DNA of 64,000 bases from Shouchella patagoniensis (GCF_002019705.1 NZ_KV917377.1:3907938-3971937), one strand, 5' to 3'. Counted from the stretch's first letter, positions 45,278 to 54,031 are shown. Notes: generated from the letters alone by a model not told the origin. Numbers and translations are program-made.

Positions 45278-46714
45278 ATGCTTACAGCACTAAATTATAT
45301 TAATGGTAAGTGGTCTGAAACGAGCACAGGTAATACAAAAGAAAACGTGAATCCAGGTAACGTAAATGAAGTCGTTGGCTCTTATCAGGAGTCTGATCTT
45401 CATGATTTGAATCAAGCTGTTGAAGCGGCAAGTAAAGCAAAAAAAGCATGGAAAAAGCTATCCGGTTCAAATAGAGGAGAGTATTTGTATAAAGTTGCAG
45501 ACATTATGGAAGAAAGATCAGAAGAGATTGCATTAATTGCTTCAAAGGAAATGGGAAAAACAATTGCTGAAACCAGGGGAGAGACAACTAGAGGCATTGC
45601 TATTTTGCGATATTATGCCGGAGAGGGTATGAGGAAAGTCGGGGATGTGATCCCTTCAACTGATGCAAGTGCATTAATGTTTACAACACGTGTACCTCTA
45701 GGTGTGGTTGGTGTGATTACTCCTTGGAATTTCCCCGTTGCTATTCCAATTTGGAAAATGGCGCCTGCTCTTATTTATGGAAATACGGTTGTGATAAAAC
45801 CAGCTTCCGAGACAGCCTTAACTTGTGTCAAAATATTGGAATGTTTTGATGATGCGAACCTTCCAGCAGGTGTAATCAATTGTGTGACGGGCAAAGGTTC
45901 TGTTATTGGTCAGGGCATTGCTGAGCATACAAAGGTAAATGGCATAACTTTTACTGGTTCAAATTCCGTAGGAAAACAAATTGGTCATACCGCATTTGAG
46001 CGGGGAGCAAAGTATCAATTGGAGATGGGTGGAAAAAATCCAGTTATCGTTGCAAATGATGCTGATTTAAACATAGCAGTGGAGGCAACAATTAGTGGAG
46101 CATTTAAATCAACTGGACAAAAATGTACAGCAACAAGCAGAGTTTTTGTTGGGAGTGAAATATATCCTGCATTTAAGGAGCAACTTGTTAAGCGGACAAA
46201 TGAACTACTAGTAGGCGACAGTTTGGCTGAAGGAACATGGATGGGCCCATGTGCATCAAAATCACAGTTAGCAACTTGTCTGGAGTATATTAACAAAGGA
46301 ATTGAAGAAGGTGCTGAATTAATAGCTGGAGGCAATCAGATCCACCATGATAAAGGATATTTTATTGAGCCAACCATTTTTGAATGTACGGATCATTCAC
46401 AAACAATTGCGCAAGAAGAAATATTTGGTCCAGTTATTGCATTATTTAAGGTTGAGTCAGTTAATGAAGCTCTAAAATTGGCTAATGATGTAGAGTATGG
46501 GCTAAGTGCATCAATATTTACAACAAATATATCCGAGATGTTAACGTTTGTAGAGGATATCGAAGCAGGACTGTTAAGGATTAATGCTGAAAGTGCAGGA
46601 GTAGAACTTCAGGCGCCTTTCGGAGGAGTGAAACAATCAAGTTCTCATTCTAGAGAGCAAGGAGAAGCAGCTAAAGAATTCTTTACGTCTATTAAGACTG
46701 TGTTCTTAAAATAG
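45278..46714 (+). CDS. 2,5-dioxovalerate (alpha-ketoglutaric semialdehyde) dehydrogenase-like aldehyde dehydrogenase
   Basis: This 478-residue NAD(P)-dependent aldehyde dehydrogenase has [18 protein letters not shown] in the cofactor site. Glu is in LEMGGKNPV (about 249) and the nucleophile Cys283 in [27 protein letters not shown] is near the end. It oxidises 2-oxoglutarate semialdehyde to 2-oxoglutarate if the upstream enzyme is correctly named. The start is ATG 45278 behind AGGAGG; the TTG nine bases earlier is less likely. Confidence 0.88.
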   Translation: MLTALNYINGKWSETSTGNTKENVNPGNVNEVVGSYQESDLHDLNQAVEAASKAKKAWKKLSGSNRGEYLYKVADIMEERSEEIALIASKEMGKTIAETRGETTRGIAILRYYAGEGMRKVGDVIPSTDASALMFTTRVPLGVVGVITPWNFPVAIPIWKMAPALIYGNTVVIKPASETALTCVKILECFDDANLPAGVINCVTGKGSVIGQGIAEHTKVNGITFTGSNSVGKQIGHTAFERGAKYQLEMGGKNPVIVANDADLNIAVEATISGAFKSTGQKCTATSRVFVGSEIYPAFKEQLVKRTNELLVGDSLAEGTWMGPCASKSQLATCLEYINKGIEEGAELIAGGNQIHHDKGYFIEPTIFECTDHSQTIAQEEIFGPVIALFKVESVNEALKLANDVEYGLSASIFTTNISEMLTFVEDIEAGLLRINAESAGVELQAPFGGVKQSSSHSREQGEAAKEFFTSIKTVFLK

Positions 46715-46720
46715 TTTAAG

Positions 46721-46764
46721 GCCGGAGGTTTCCTCTGGCTAACAAAAAAATGTAAGCCTTTACA
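46721..46764 (+). promoter_or_regulatory. Intercistronic stem-loop and cre-like palindrome
   Basis: GCCGGAGG and CCTCTGGC form a stem (46721-46739) right after the dehydrogenase gene. TGTAAGCCTTTACA (46751-46764) fits the cre consensus except at one of the two central CG bases. It may be a weak CcpA roadblock site, a processing signal, or chance. Confidence 0.35.
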
Positions 46765-46785
46765 TTACTGTTTAGGAGGAATCTT

Positions 46786-47298
46786 ATGCTACAGAAAATG
46801 TCTGGCGATTTTTATGCTAGCGTGTTCCTGCTTTTATTCTCTGTTGGAATGTTTCTAGCCACACTAAACATAAACACACTGTCAATCTTAACGGTAGGAG
46901 TAGGTTCAGATTTTGTTCCGATGCTTGTCTCTATTGCGATATTTGGGTTCAGCATAGCCTTGCTAATGAAATCTTGGATAAAAGATAGGAGAAGAAATCA
47001 AGAACAAGAATCACAAGTAGCTGCAGCAAGTGAGTGGAGCTCGGGGGTAAAAAAGTTTGTATCTATTAATGCTGTGTACACAACTTGTTTAATTTTGCTT
47101 TACGTTCTATTGCTTCCTGTACTGGGCTTTATTATATCTTCAAGCCTGTACTTAGTTTTACAAACTATATTATTAACGGAAAAAGGCAAGCAAAATATAT
47201 TATTGTTTATTCCTTTTGCTTTCATTGGATCTATCACGATCTATGCCCTCTTCCGTTTTGCGTTTAATTTGATGCTTCCGGTGGGGCTACTGGGATAA
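46786..47298 (+). CDS. Tripartite tricarboxylate transporter small subunit, TctB family
   Basis: This is the small membrane subunit (170 residues, four helices at about 8-30, 40-62, 88-120 and 125-160) of a binding-protein-dependent secondary transporter. It begins GDFYASVFLLLFSVGMFLAT, which fits TctB, and has a charged cytoplasmic loop (KSWIKDRRRNQEQESQ). TAGGAGGAATCTT precedes the ATG. It has little conservation by nature, and the assignment leans on the neighbouring tctA and tctC-type genes. Confidence 0.82.
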   Translation: MLQKMSGDFYASVFLLLFSVGMFLATLNINTLSILTVGVGSDFVPMLVSIAIFGFSIALLMKSWIKDRRRNQEQESQVAAASEWSSGVKKFVSINAVYTTCLILLYVLLLPVLGFIISSSLYLVLQTILLTEKGKQNILLFIPFAFIGSITIYALFRFAFNLMLPVGLLG

Positions 47299-47311
47299 AG
47301 AGGGGGTAACT

Positions 47312-48805
47312 ATGCTTCAATTATTGCAAGAAGGGTTTATGAGTATTTTTAATTTTGAATCGATGTTAATCATTTTAATTGGAGTTGCTCTTGGGTTAAT
47401 ATTTGGGGCAATTCCTGGATTAACTGCTGTAATGGCCATAGCTATTTGTTTACCTATTACGTTTGGCATGACCCCAACAAACGGGTTATCTCTTCTAATG
47501 GGCTTGTACATTGGTGGAGTAACAGGGGGATTTATTCCCGCCATTTTATTAAATATTCCTGGAACTCCAGCAAGTATCGTGTCAACATTTGATGGCTATC
47601 CTATGGCTCAAAAAGGAGAAGCGGGTAAAGTATTCAGTTTGACTCTTATCTTTTCATTTATGGCCGGGTTATTGAGTTTCTTAATATTAATTTTTGTTTC
47701 TCCAATGCTTGCAAGCGTAGCAATAGAGTTTTCTCCGTTTGAGTATTTTGCAATTACCTTATTCGCCCTAACAATGATCACTAGTTTATCGGATGGTTCA
47801 ATGCTAAAGGGAGCTATTTCAGGATTATTAGGAATTGCATTTGCAACCATTGGATTTGCACCGATCGATTCCTTGCCTAGATTTACATTTGGAAATACAA
47901 ATCTAGATTCAGGGCTTAATGTTTTGCCCGTTTTAATCGGGCTATTTGCAATCTCAGAAATATTGAAGATTTCGGAGGATAACAAGACAAATAAGGGTAT
48001 TCAGGTGCAATCCTCCTATCGCTTAAAAGAATTAGGGATATCATTTAAAGAGGTATTTAGTCATAAATGGAATTATATTCGCTCTACTCTTATTGGTGTA
48101 GGTGTGGGAATATTGCCTGGTCTTGGGGGGTCAGCAGCTAATATTATTGCTTATGTAACTGCTAAAAATCAATCAAAGAATCCGGAAAATTTCGGTAAAG
48201 GTGAACCGGCGGGTGTTGTTGCAGCCGAGTCCTCAAATAACGCAGCTATAGGTGGAGCAATGGTCCCCCTGTTATCTATTGGTATCCCTGGAGATGGTGT
48301 GACAGCATTACTTATTGGTGGATTAATGTTACATGGATTAAATCCTGGTCCACTATTATTTGATCAAAGTGGGGATGCTGTATATGGAATATTCGCAGCT
48401 CTCCTAGTTGCAAACGTATTTATGGTTTTGCTTCTTATTTTAGGAATGAGGTATTTTATTCGAGTGTTAAGTGTACCTAAAAACATTCTGATGCCATTCG
48501 TAATCGTGTTATGTGTAGTCGGGTCATTTGGTGTAAACAATCAAGTGTTTGACGCTATTATTCTAGTTATTTGCGGAATAATAGGTTATATCATGATCAA
48601 ATTAAAATTCCCGATTATGCCAATCGTACTTGGATTTATTCTTGGACCAATTTTGGAAACCAATCTAAGAAGAGGTTTAATGCATACAAATGGGGATTTT
48701 CTTCCATTCATCACGTCTCCAATAGCAGCAGGATTTTTGATTTTAACTGTAGTGTCTTTATGGTTTTCTATTCGGAAGAACTTAAAGCAGTCAGCAGCAT
48801 CATAA
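47312..48805 (+). CDS. Tripartite tricarboxylate transporter large subunit, TctA family
   Basis: This is the main transport subunit, 497 residues, with about twelve helices. Family signatures are LGLIFGAIPGLTAVMAIA (about 30-47), GVTGGFIPAILLNIPGTPAS (about 70-90) and, in the second half, GVGVGILPGLGGSAANIIAY and ESSNNAAIGGAMVPLLSIGI with the repeat motif PG.GG.A. It drives uptake of a carboxylate with Na+ or H+. It lies 13 bases after the TctB gene behind GAGGGGG. Confidence 0.93.
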   Translation: MLQLLQEGFMSIFNFESMLIILIGVALGLIFGAIPGLTAVMAIAICLPITFGMTPTNGLSLLMGLYIGGVTGGFIPAILLNIPGTPASIVSTFDGYPMAQKGEAGKVFSLTLIFSFMAGLLSFLILIFVSPMLASVAIEFSPFEYFAITLFALTMITSLSDGSMLKGAISGLLGIAFATIGFAPIDSLPRFTFGNTNLDSGLNVLPVLIGLFAISEILKISEDNKTNKGIQVQSSYRLKELGISFKEVFSHKWNYIRSTLIGVGVGILPGLGGSAANIIAYVTAKNQSKNPENFGKGEPAGVVAAESSNNAAIGGAMVPLLSIGIPGDGVTALLIGGLMLHGLNPGPLLFDQSGDAVYGIFAALLVANVFMVLLLILGMRYFIRVLSVPKNILMPFVIVLCVVGSFGVNNQVFDAIILVICGIIGYIMIKLKFPIMPIVLGFILGPILETNLRRGLMHTNGDFLPFITSPIAAGFLILTVVSLWFSIRKNLKQSAAS

Positions 48806-48847
48806 CGTTTCATACCAATTTTTAATTGGGAAGGTGAGTTAAAGTAA

Positions 48848-49876
48848 ATGGGAATTAAAAAACTAATAATCTGCATGTGCAGTGTAACGGCTACTGCGCT
48901 ACTAACATTGTTGTTAACGCCGATCTCTTTTCAAGCAATGAGTTTTGGAAATGAGAATATCCTGCCTACTGATGAGCAAATTGAAAATTATCCAACAAAG
49001 CCAATTGAGGTCGTTGTTCCAACTGGGGCTGGGGGAGATACGGACCTAGGTGCAAGAGTACTCGGTCAATATATTGGAGATGAACTAGGCAGACCACTAG
49101 TCGTTACAAATATTGCTGGGGCTGCTGGGAGCTTAGGGAGTAGAGAAGTAGTTGAAGCAGATCCAGATGGATATCAAATCTTATTTTTTCACAACAACCT
49201 TTTGATTAACTATCTTTATGGAATGTCAGATTTTAACCATCAAGATTTTAAAATAGCCGCTGTTTCCTTATTTGATCATGGTGATACGTTTATTGTAAGT
49301 GATGATGCGCCATTCTCTGACGCTACTGAACTTGCTGATGAATCTAAGGATATTCCTGGTGAATTATCATTTGCTACTGAGATAGGAGGATATACTCATC
49401 TTCAAATGATGGCATATGAAGACGCTACTGGAGCTGATTTCCGTTTAATCGATGTTGGTGGTGCATCTGATAAAATTGTTGCTCTGCTCGGAGGACAGGT
49501 CGATGTGGTCCCAACAGCGTATGGTATCACCGTTGATTATTTAGAGAATGGAGACTTTAAAAGCGTAGGAGTCCTTTCAGAAGAAAGTTCGGAGTTATAT
49601 GATCAAGTACCTACATTTAAGGAACAGGGTATTGATATTGAGTTTGAAAAATTTTTCTTTTTCGCATTTCCTAAAGAGACTCCTGATGAAATTGTGATGA
49701 AATTCTCTGAGGCTGTAAAAGAAGTAGTTGAAAATAACGAAGAATACCAAGAAAGAGCAGCTGGATATTACACGATTCCTACTTATATGACACCTGAGGA
49801 ATCTACGTTATATATGGATGAGGTAAGTAATTATTATGAAACACTTATCAAAAGACTAGAAAATCAAGCGAATTAA
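48848..49876 (+). CDS. Tripartite tricarboxylate transporter substrate-binding protein, TctC/Bug family
   Basis: This 342-residue extracytoplasmic receptor has an N-terminal membrane anchor or signal (IICMCSVTATALLTLLLTPI) without a clear lipobox. The Bug-fold starts PTKPIEVVVPTGAGGDTDLG, the loop that holds the ligand carboxylate, and continues VVTNIAGAAGSLGSREVVEA and PDGYQILFF. SBPs of this class bind carboxylates, including citrate and aldarates. The operon order here is regulator, two enzymes, TctB, TctA, TctC. A terminator follows. Confidence 0.9.
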   Translation: MGIKKLIICMCSVTATALLTLLLTPISFQAMSFGNENILPTDEQIENYPTKPIEVVVPTGAGGDTDLGARVLGQYIGDELGRPLVVTNIAGAAGSLGSREVVEADPDGYQILFFHNNLLINYLYGMSDFNHQDFKIAAVSLFDHGDTFIVSDDAPFSDATELADESKDIPGELSFATEIGGYTHLQMMAYEDATGADFRLIDVGGASDKIVALLGGQVDVVPTAYGITVDYLENGDFKSVGVLSEESSELYDQVPTFKEQGIDIEFEKFFFFAFPKETPDEIVMKFSEAVKEVVENNEEYQERAAGYYTIPTYMTPEESTLYMDEVSNYYETLIKRLENQAN

Positions 49877-49908
49877 AGAAGCTAGGTCTCTGACCTAGCT
49901 TCTTTTTT
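49877..49908. terminator. Terminator between converging genes of the sugar-acid cluster
   Basis: AGAAGCTAGGTC and GACCTAGCTTCT form a 12-bp stem with three loop bases and a T6 run on the plus strand. The converging gene ends three bases further on. Confidence 0.9.
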
Positions 49909-49910
49909 GC

Positions 49911-50921
49911 TTAGCCTTCAAATTCAGTTAAAGCAGTAAGTAGAGCCTTGATGTAGCCAATTGAATAGGCAAAACCAATACTTCCATAGCTCCATCCGAT
50001 GTTGGAATGGGCCCAGTTTTTGTCCAAATCAGGACTGTCTCCTTCAAGAACGGGTACGTGATCCGGATTCAAACAACCATCAAAGCCGACCTTTTTTAAC
50101 TCAAGTAGCAGCTTAAACATATTCATATCACCGTCATCGAGCAATGCTTCCTCAAATGCTCCAGCAGTAGGAAGTGATCCTCTTACATTGCGAAAATGAA
50201 CTAAAAATAAACGGTTTTTTCTGCCATATTGATTTAACTCGTCCGTTACTAGAGAGCTTCCACCTTCTTCAGACCGGGTGCCGATACAATAAATATAGCC
50301 AACATTTTTGCTTGGAAATTCATCAATAATTCGACGATAACCAAGTCCGCCAAATGGAGTGCCTTGAAGCGGGGAGTCAGAGGGATGCATTCCTAATTTT
50401 ACATTGGCATCTTCACTAGCAGGCACTAGATGTTGATAAGCCAGTAGAAAGCGCTCCCAATATTTTTCTTGGGATTCGAGACCAGGTACTGAATAGGGTT
50501 CATTGCTTAAAATTAAGCTCTCTCCTCTAGCTAAGGCACCACCCCTTTGGCGTGCTTTATAACTTTGAGTCAAATGGTTGTAAGTATCCCCAGAAAATCT
50601 CTGTCGTACAATAGGAATACCTGCTTCACCAAAAACCTTGATAGCGTTTACAGAATTGTCGATTTCAGAAATGCTACCATCCACGTTATTCATATAATCA
50701 AGAGAAAGGTTAGGAAGAGTAACGCGGTTAATATCCAACCCGAAAGAACGAATCCTTTTTTTCATTTTTAATAATGCATCTAAATCGGGGAAACCTTGTT
50801 CTTTTACTCCCGGAAAAGATGAACCAGTTCCAAAATCAACACAATCAATACCTAGCTGACTCATTTGCTTTAAGTCTCCATCAGTTAAATCAAATTTGGT
50901 TGTCGTAACAGATATTTTCAT
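49911..50921 (-). CDS. Mannonate dehydratase-like protein (UxuA family)
   Basis: This 336-residue TIM-barrel protein has UxuA-like elements. The N-terminal half has LGIDCVDFGTG, and later LFLVHFRNVRG, LLDDGDMNMFKLLLELKKVG and FDGCLNPDHVPVLEGD. The Cys/His residues of the latter are in the place of the UxuA metal site. UxuA dehydrates D-mannonate to 2-keto-3-deoxygluconate. That product does not feed the dehydratase encoded in the facing operon, so the true substrate here may differ. Its promoter bears the same FadR-type operator as that operon. GGAGGGTCTCA precedes ATG 50921. Confidence 0.78.
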   Translation of the reverse strand: MKISVTTTKFDLTDGDLKQMSQLGIDCVDFGTGSSFPGVKEQGFPDLDALLKMKKRIRSFGLDINRVTLPNLSLDYMNNVDGSISEIDNSVNAIKVFGEAGIPIVRQRFSGDTYNHLTQSYKARQRGGALARGESLILSNEPYSVPGLESQEKYWERFLLAYQHLVPASEDANVKLGMHPSDSPLQGTPFGGLGYRRIIDEFPSKNVGYIYCIGTRSEEGGSSLVTDELNQYGRKNRLFLVHFRNVRGSLPTAGAFEEALLDDGDMNMFKLLLELKKVGFDGCLNPDHVPVLEGDSPDLDKNWAHSNIGWSYGSIGFAYSIGYIKALLTALTEFEG

Positions 50922-50953
50922 TGAGACCCTCCAAAATTAAATAATATATTATA

Positions 50954-50982
50954 ATTGTAAGACAAACAAAAAGAAGCGTCAA
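50954..50982 (-). promoter_or_regulatory. Promoter of the UxuA-like gene with FadR-type operator 3
   Basis: On the minus strand TTGACG (50982-50977), 17 bases and TACAAT (50959-50954) form the promoter. The palindrome TTGTCTTACAA (50965-50955) covers the -10 box, exactly as in the facing operon at 44290. Confidence 0.8.
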
Positions 50983-51136
50983 CAATTATCTACTTCTTAG
51001 CTCTGTTTTCTCGTTCCAAATTATCTTCCTAATATCTGATAAGATAATACAGCGTTTTGGACTAACGAACAATCCGGTAGGTTGTTGCGTGCAAGTGGCC
51101 CCATTCTTGACGTAAGGCATCATTATTTGTCATCTT

Positions 51137-51931
51137 TCAGGGATTAAATGGTGTTTGTCCGTTTTTGTTAAAGAAAAGCTGCGCTGTCACACAATAAGCG
51201 GCATGTGGGATATCTTCGTTTGCATTCGTCCAGATGGTGACGTCATCTTGCTGAGGGGTGTCTTCTATTGCGACATAAGCGGCTGTTTTTAAATAAGTGA
51301 AAAATGTTCCTGGATGAACCCATTCAGATAAAATCCATTCAATTGCTGAAATAGCAAACAGGACGGCTGCTAAACAATTTGCCCCGCTTTTTTCGGGAAA
51401 AGTATTGACGACTCCGAGCAAATGGTCGGGCAATTTTTTTGGAATAGTGTCACAGATCCAGTTGTCCCATTCCTGAGCATATTGAAATAAGATCGCTTGT
51501 TTTTGATCGAGGGTTTGGCGTTCCCACATAGCGGCTTGAATGACAACTGAATCAGAGACGATAAATTCTTCATCAATGCATGCTTCGCGGAAGTAAGATA
51601 GGGACAGCACAAGTCCGCGACTGTATGCATGTTGCAAGGACAGAAGTTGTTTTCGTTGTTGAAAAGGCATGTTCTCGAGCCAAGAGGGGTTAGCAAGGAT
51701 AACGTTGTCAGCCTGCTTCGAGATTTGCCAAAATGCAAAGCAAGAAGCAAGCTGGACGTCAGCAGATGCTGGATGGTTGTGAAATTCCTGTCTCGGGATG
51801 ATTAAAACGTCTTTTATGTAGGGAATGAAAGGGGGAAGATCCCGTTTGTTCAAGAAAAAAAAGTCTTGCTTGGGCACAAAGTGTTGTGCCCAAGCAGCGA
51901 GAGTGGTTGAAGTTGGCCGAACCGCTTTCAT
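51137..51931 (-). CDS. Hypothetical protein, possibly shortened by a nonsense codon
   Basis: I do not recognise this 264-residue, apparently soluble protein. It is rich in Trp and aromatic residues, with helical stretches such as PFQQRKQLLSLQHAYSRGL and a hydrophobic segment SGANCLAAVLFAISAIEWIL near residue 200. ATG 51931 follows AAAGGAGGG. After the TGA at 51137-51139 the same frame stays open for 24 codons (KMTNNDALRQEWGHLHATTY, then RIVR) to a TAG at 51062. This composition looks coding, so the TGA could be a recent TGG mutation. No partner is obvious; it lies between the sugar-acid cluster and gbsR. Confidence 0.6.
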   Translation of the reverse strand: MKAVRPTSTTLAAWAQHFVPKQDFFFLNKRDLPPFIPYIKDVLIIPRQEFHNHPASADVQLASCFAFWQISKQADNVILANPSWLENMPFQQRKQLLSLQHAYSRGLVLSLSYFREACIDEEFIVSDSVVIQAAMWERQTLDQKQAILFQYAQEWDNWICDTIPKKLPDHLLGVVNTFPEKSGANCLAAVLFAISAIEWILSEWVHPGTFFTYLKTAAYVAIEDTPQQDDVTIWTNANEDIPHAAYCVTAQLFFNKNGQTPFNP

Positions 51932-51984
51932 TAAACCCTCCTTTTACACTGATTATACAGAACATACAAAATATACAAAACATT

Positions 51985-52008
51985 CCTAGCTGACATGTGA
52001 CAGCTAGG
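51985..52008 (-). terminator. Probable terminator of gbsR
   Basis: CCTAGCTG and CAGCTAGG form a palindromic stem. On the minus strand it is followed by AATGTTTTG, a weak T tract. It lies 12 bases after the gbsR stop. Confidence 0.6.
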
Positions 52009-52019
52009 TTGCCAAGCTA

Positions 52020-52562
52020 TCATTTTTTCGGGATATAGTTGAAAATGTCTCCGTTTTCTAGAAATTCAATGAATTGTTCAAGCCATTCATAATAGTCATT
52101 TGCATGTTGCACCTTAGATAAATCTGTCTCAATTTCTTTTGTTAGTTCGGGGGCGTTGTTTTTTAACTCAATTAAGTTGTGTTCCATTTGTGAACTCGCT
52201 TTTTTATTGCTTTCTACTGCATGGCGCCATTGTTTAGTAAAGATGGCGACAAATGACTCATACCAATCGTTTTCACCTGTGTATAAATCTTTTCGTACGC
52301 CTTTTTGCCAAACTTTTTTGGCCATATTAGCGTCAACGAGTTGGCGGATGCCGGTACTCATGCTTGTTTTACTCATCCCGAGTTGATGGCTCATTTCATC
52401 TAATGTTAACGCATCTTTTTCAAATAAGAGCGTGCCATAAAGACGTCCAACGGATTCCGTCATTCCATATAGATGAAGATTTGTTGATAACTCGTGAATA
52501 AATGTCTCCCTAATCAGTTGCAGCCTTTCATCATCACACTCAAGCGTATGTCCAGATTCCAT
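52020..52562 (-). CDS. gbsR: GbsR/MarR-family transcriptional regulator
   Basis: The 180 residues from ATG 52562 (behind CTGGAGG) equal the length I remember for B. subtilis GbsR, the choline-sensing repressor of glycine betaine synthesis and choline uptake. The winged helix reads LTLDEMSHQLGMSKTSMSTG, IRQLVDANMAKKVWQKGVRK, and a C-terminal helical region follows. The open frame upstream to 52682 is not coding. The gene diverges from an OpuA-type betaine importer, and a perfect palindrome lies between them. This fits a role in osmoprotectant control, although OpcR-type relatives cannot be excluded. Confidence 0.82.
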   Translation of the reverse strand: MESGHTLECDDERLQLIRETFIHELSTNLHLYGMTESVGRLYGTLLFEKDALTLDEMSHQLGMSKTSMSTGIRQLVDANMAKKVWQKGVRKDLYTGENDWYESFVAIFTKQWRHAVESNKKASSQMEHNLIELKNNAPELTKEIETDLSKVQHANDYYEWLEQFIEFLENGDIFNYIPKK

Positions 52563-52684
52563 AAAATTCCTCCAGTTAAAGCGATGAGTAAAGTGTAACA
52601 AAATAAGAAAAAAGCTAAAACTAAGGGGGACAGCAGGATGAGTTAGCATTCTGGAGGATTTGTAAGTATGGTAGAAGGTCAATC

Positions 52685-52704
52685 TGTTCAGTATAAACTG
52701 AACA
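52685..52704. promoter_or_regulatory. Predicted GbsR operator
   Basis: TGTTCAGTATAAACTGAACA has 8-bp arms (TGTTCAGT and ACTGAACA) around ATAA. It lies between the divergent regulator and importer genes, about 35 bases upstream of the importer -35 box. Confidence 0.55.
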
Positions 52705-52737
52705 ATTAATTCAGACTAATAAAAAGCTATGCACTGT

Positions 52738-52767
52738 TTGATTAGTTTTTTATAAATAGGGTATAGT
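52738..52767 (+). promoter_or_regulatory. SigA promoter of the glycine betaine importer operon
   Basis: TTGATT (52738-52743), 18 bases and TATAGT (52762-52767). The leader to the TTG start is about 40 bases. Confidence 0.6.
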
Positions 52768-52813
52768 TACATGGTCATAAAGAAGCACGAATTAAGTAAA
52801 GAGGTGGAAAAAC

Positions 52814-54031
52814 TTGTCGAAAATTAAAGTTGAGGGCTTAACGAAAGTGTTTGGGAAGAAACCTAAACGAGCTCTAGACATGTTAGCACAAGGGAAAAAG
52901 AAGCCGGAGATTTTAGAAGAAACCGGTCTCACTGTCGGTGTTGACAGAGCAAGCTTTGATGTAAAAGACGGAGAAATATTCGTAATTATGGGCTTGTCTG
53001 GAAGCGGAAAATCAACAATTGTTCGGTTATTAAATCGTCTGATTGAACCAACGACTGGCAGCGTTTGGATTGATGACGAAGATTTAGCAAAAATGGACGC
53101 AAAAAACTTGCGTGAAGTTCGGCGGAAAAAAATGAGCATGGTGTTCCAAAAATTCGGTTTATTCCCTAATCGAACGATAATCGAAAATGTCGAGTATGGG
53201 CTTGAAGTACAGGGCATTGATAAATCGGAACGGAGAAAAACTGCACAAACATCATTGGAGCTTGTTGGCTTAAAAGGATACGAGGATAGTTATCCTGATC
53301 AACTATCAGGCGGGATGCAACAACGTGTGGGACTTGCGCGAGCACTTGCAAATGATCCAGACGTCCTTCTTATGGATGAAGCATTTTCGGCGCTTGATCC
53401 GCTTATTCGTAAAGATATGCAAGATGAACTTTTAGACTTGCAAGAAAAAATGAATCGTACGATTATTTTTATTACGCATGATTTGGATGAAGCGCTGAGA
53501 ATTGGTGATCGCATAATGATCATGAAAGATGGTTCTATTGTACAAATTGGTACACCGGAAGAAATCTTAACTCAGCCCGAAAATGACTATGTTGAACGAT
53601 TTGTTGAAGATGTGGATCGTTCGAAAGTCTTTACTGCTGAAAATGTAATGATTCGTCCAGAATCCGTTAAGTTAGAAAAAGACGGCCCAAGGGTTGCTTT
53701 GCAACGAATGAAAGAAGCTGGTATTTCGAGTATATACGTTACAAAACGGAATAAAGAACTTGTTGGCATCGTCCATGCAAGTGACGTTTCTGAACTTATT
53801 AAACAAAATATAAATTCATTAGAAAGCATTATTGTCACCGATGTACCGATCGTTGAAAAAGATACGCCACTTAATGAACTTATGGACCAACTATCAATGA
53901 GTACAGTGCCACTTGTCGTTCTCTCTAATAATAAATTGCAAGGAATCATCGTAAGAAGCGCTGTTCTTGGGGCGTTATCGGGAAGTGAGGTTGATTTTAA
54001 TGGATTTTCTACCCCGTCTGGAAATAGGTAG
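52814..54031 (+). CDS. opuAA: Glycine betaine/proline betaine ABC transporter ATPase with CBS domains
   Basis: This 405-residue OpuAA/ProV-type ATPase starts at TTG behind AGAGGTGG. The N-terminal part has VEGLTKVFGKKPKRALDML. It has Walker A GLSGSGKS, Q-loop VFQKFGLFPNRTI, signature LSGGMQQR, Walker B VLLMDEAFSALDP and H-loop ITHDLDEAL. Two C-terminal CBS domains (residues about 280-400; VALQRMKEAGISSIYV and LMDQLSMSTVPLVV) sense ionic strength or nucleotides and gate uptake. It overlaps the permease gene by 32 bases. Confidence 0.95.
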   Translation: MSKIKVEGLTKVFGKKPKRALDMLAQGKKKPEILEETGLTVGVDRASFDVKDGEIFVIMGLSGSGKSTIVRLLNRLIEPTTGSVWIDDEDLAKMDAKNLREVRRKKMSMVFQKFGLFPNRTIIENVEYGLEVQGIDKSERRKTAQTSLELVGLKGYEDSYPDQLSGGMQQRVGLARALANDPDVLLMDEAFSALDPLIRKDMQDELLDLQEKMNRTIIFITHDLDEALRIGDRIMIMKDGSIVQIGTPEEILTQPENDYVERFVEDVDRSKVFTAENVMIRPESVKLEKDGPRVALQRMKEAGISSIYVTKRNKELVGIVHASDVSELIKQNINSLESIIVTDVPIVEKDTPLNELMDQLSMSTVPLVVLSNNKLQGIIVRSAVLGALSGSEVDFNGFSTPSGNR

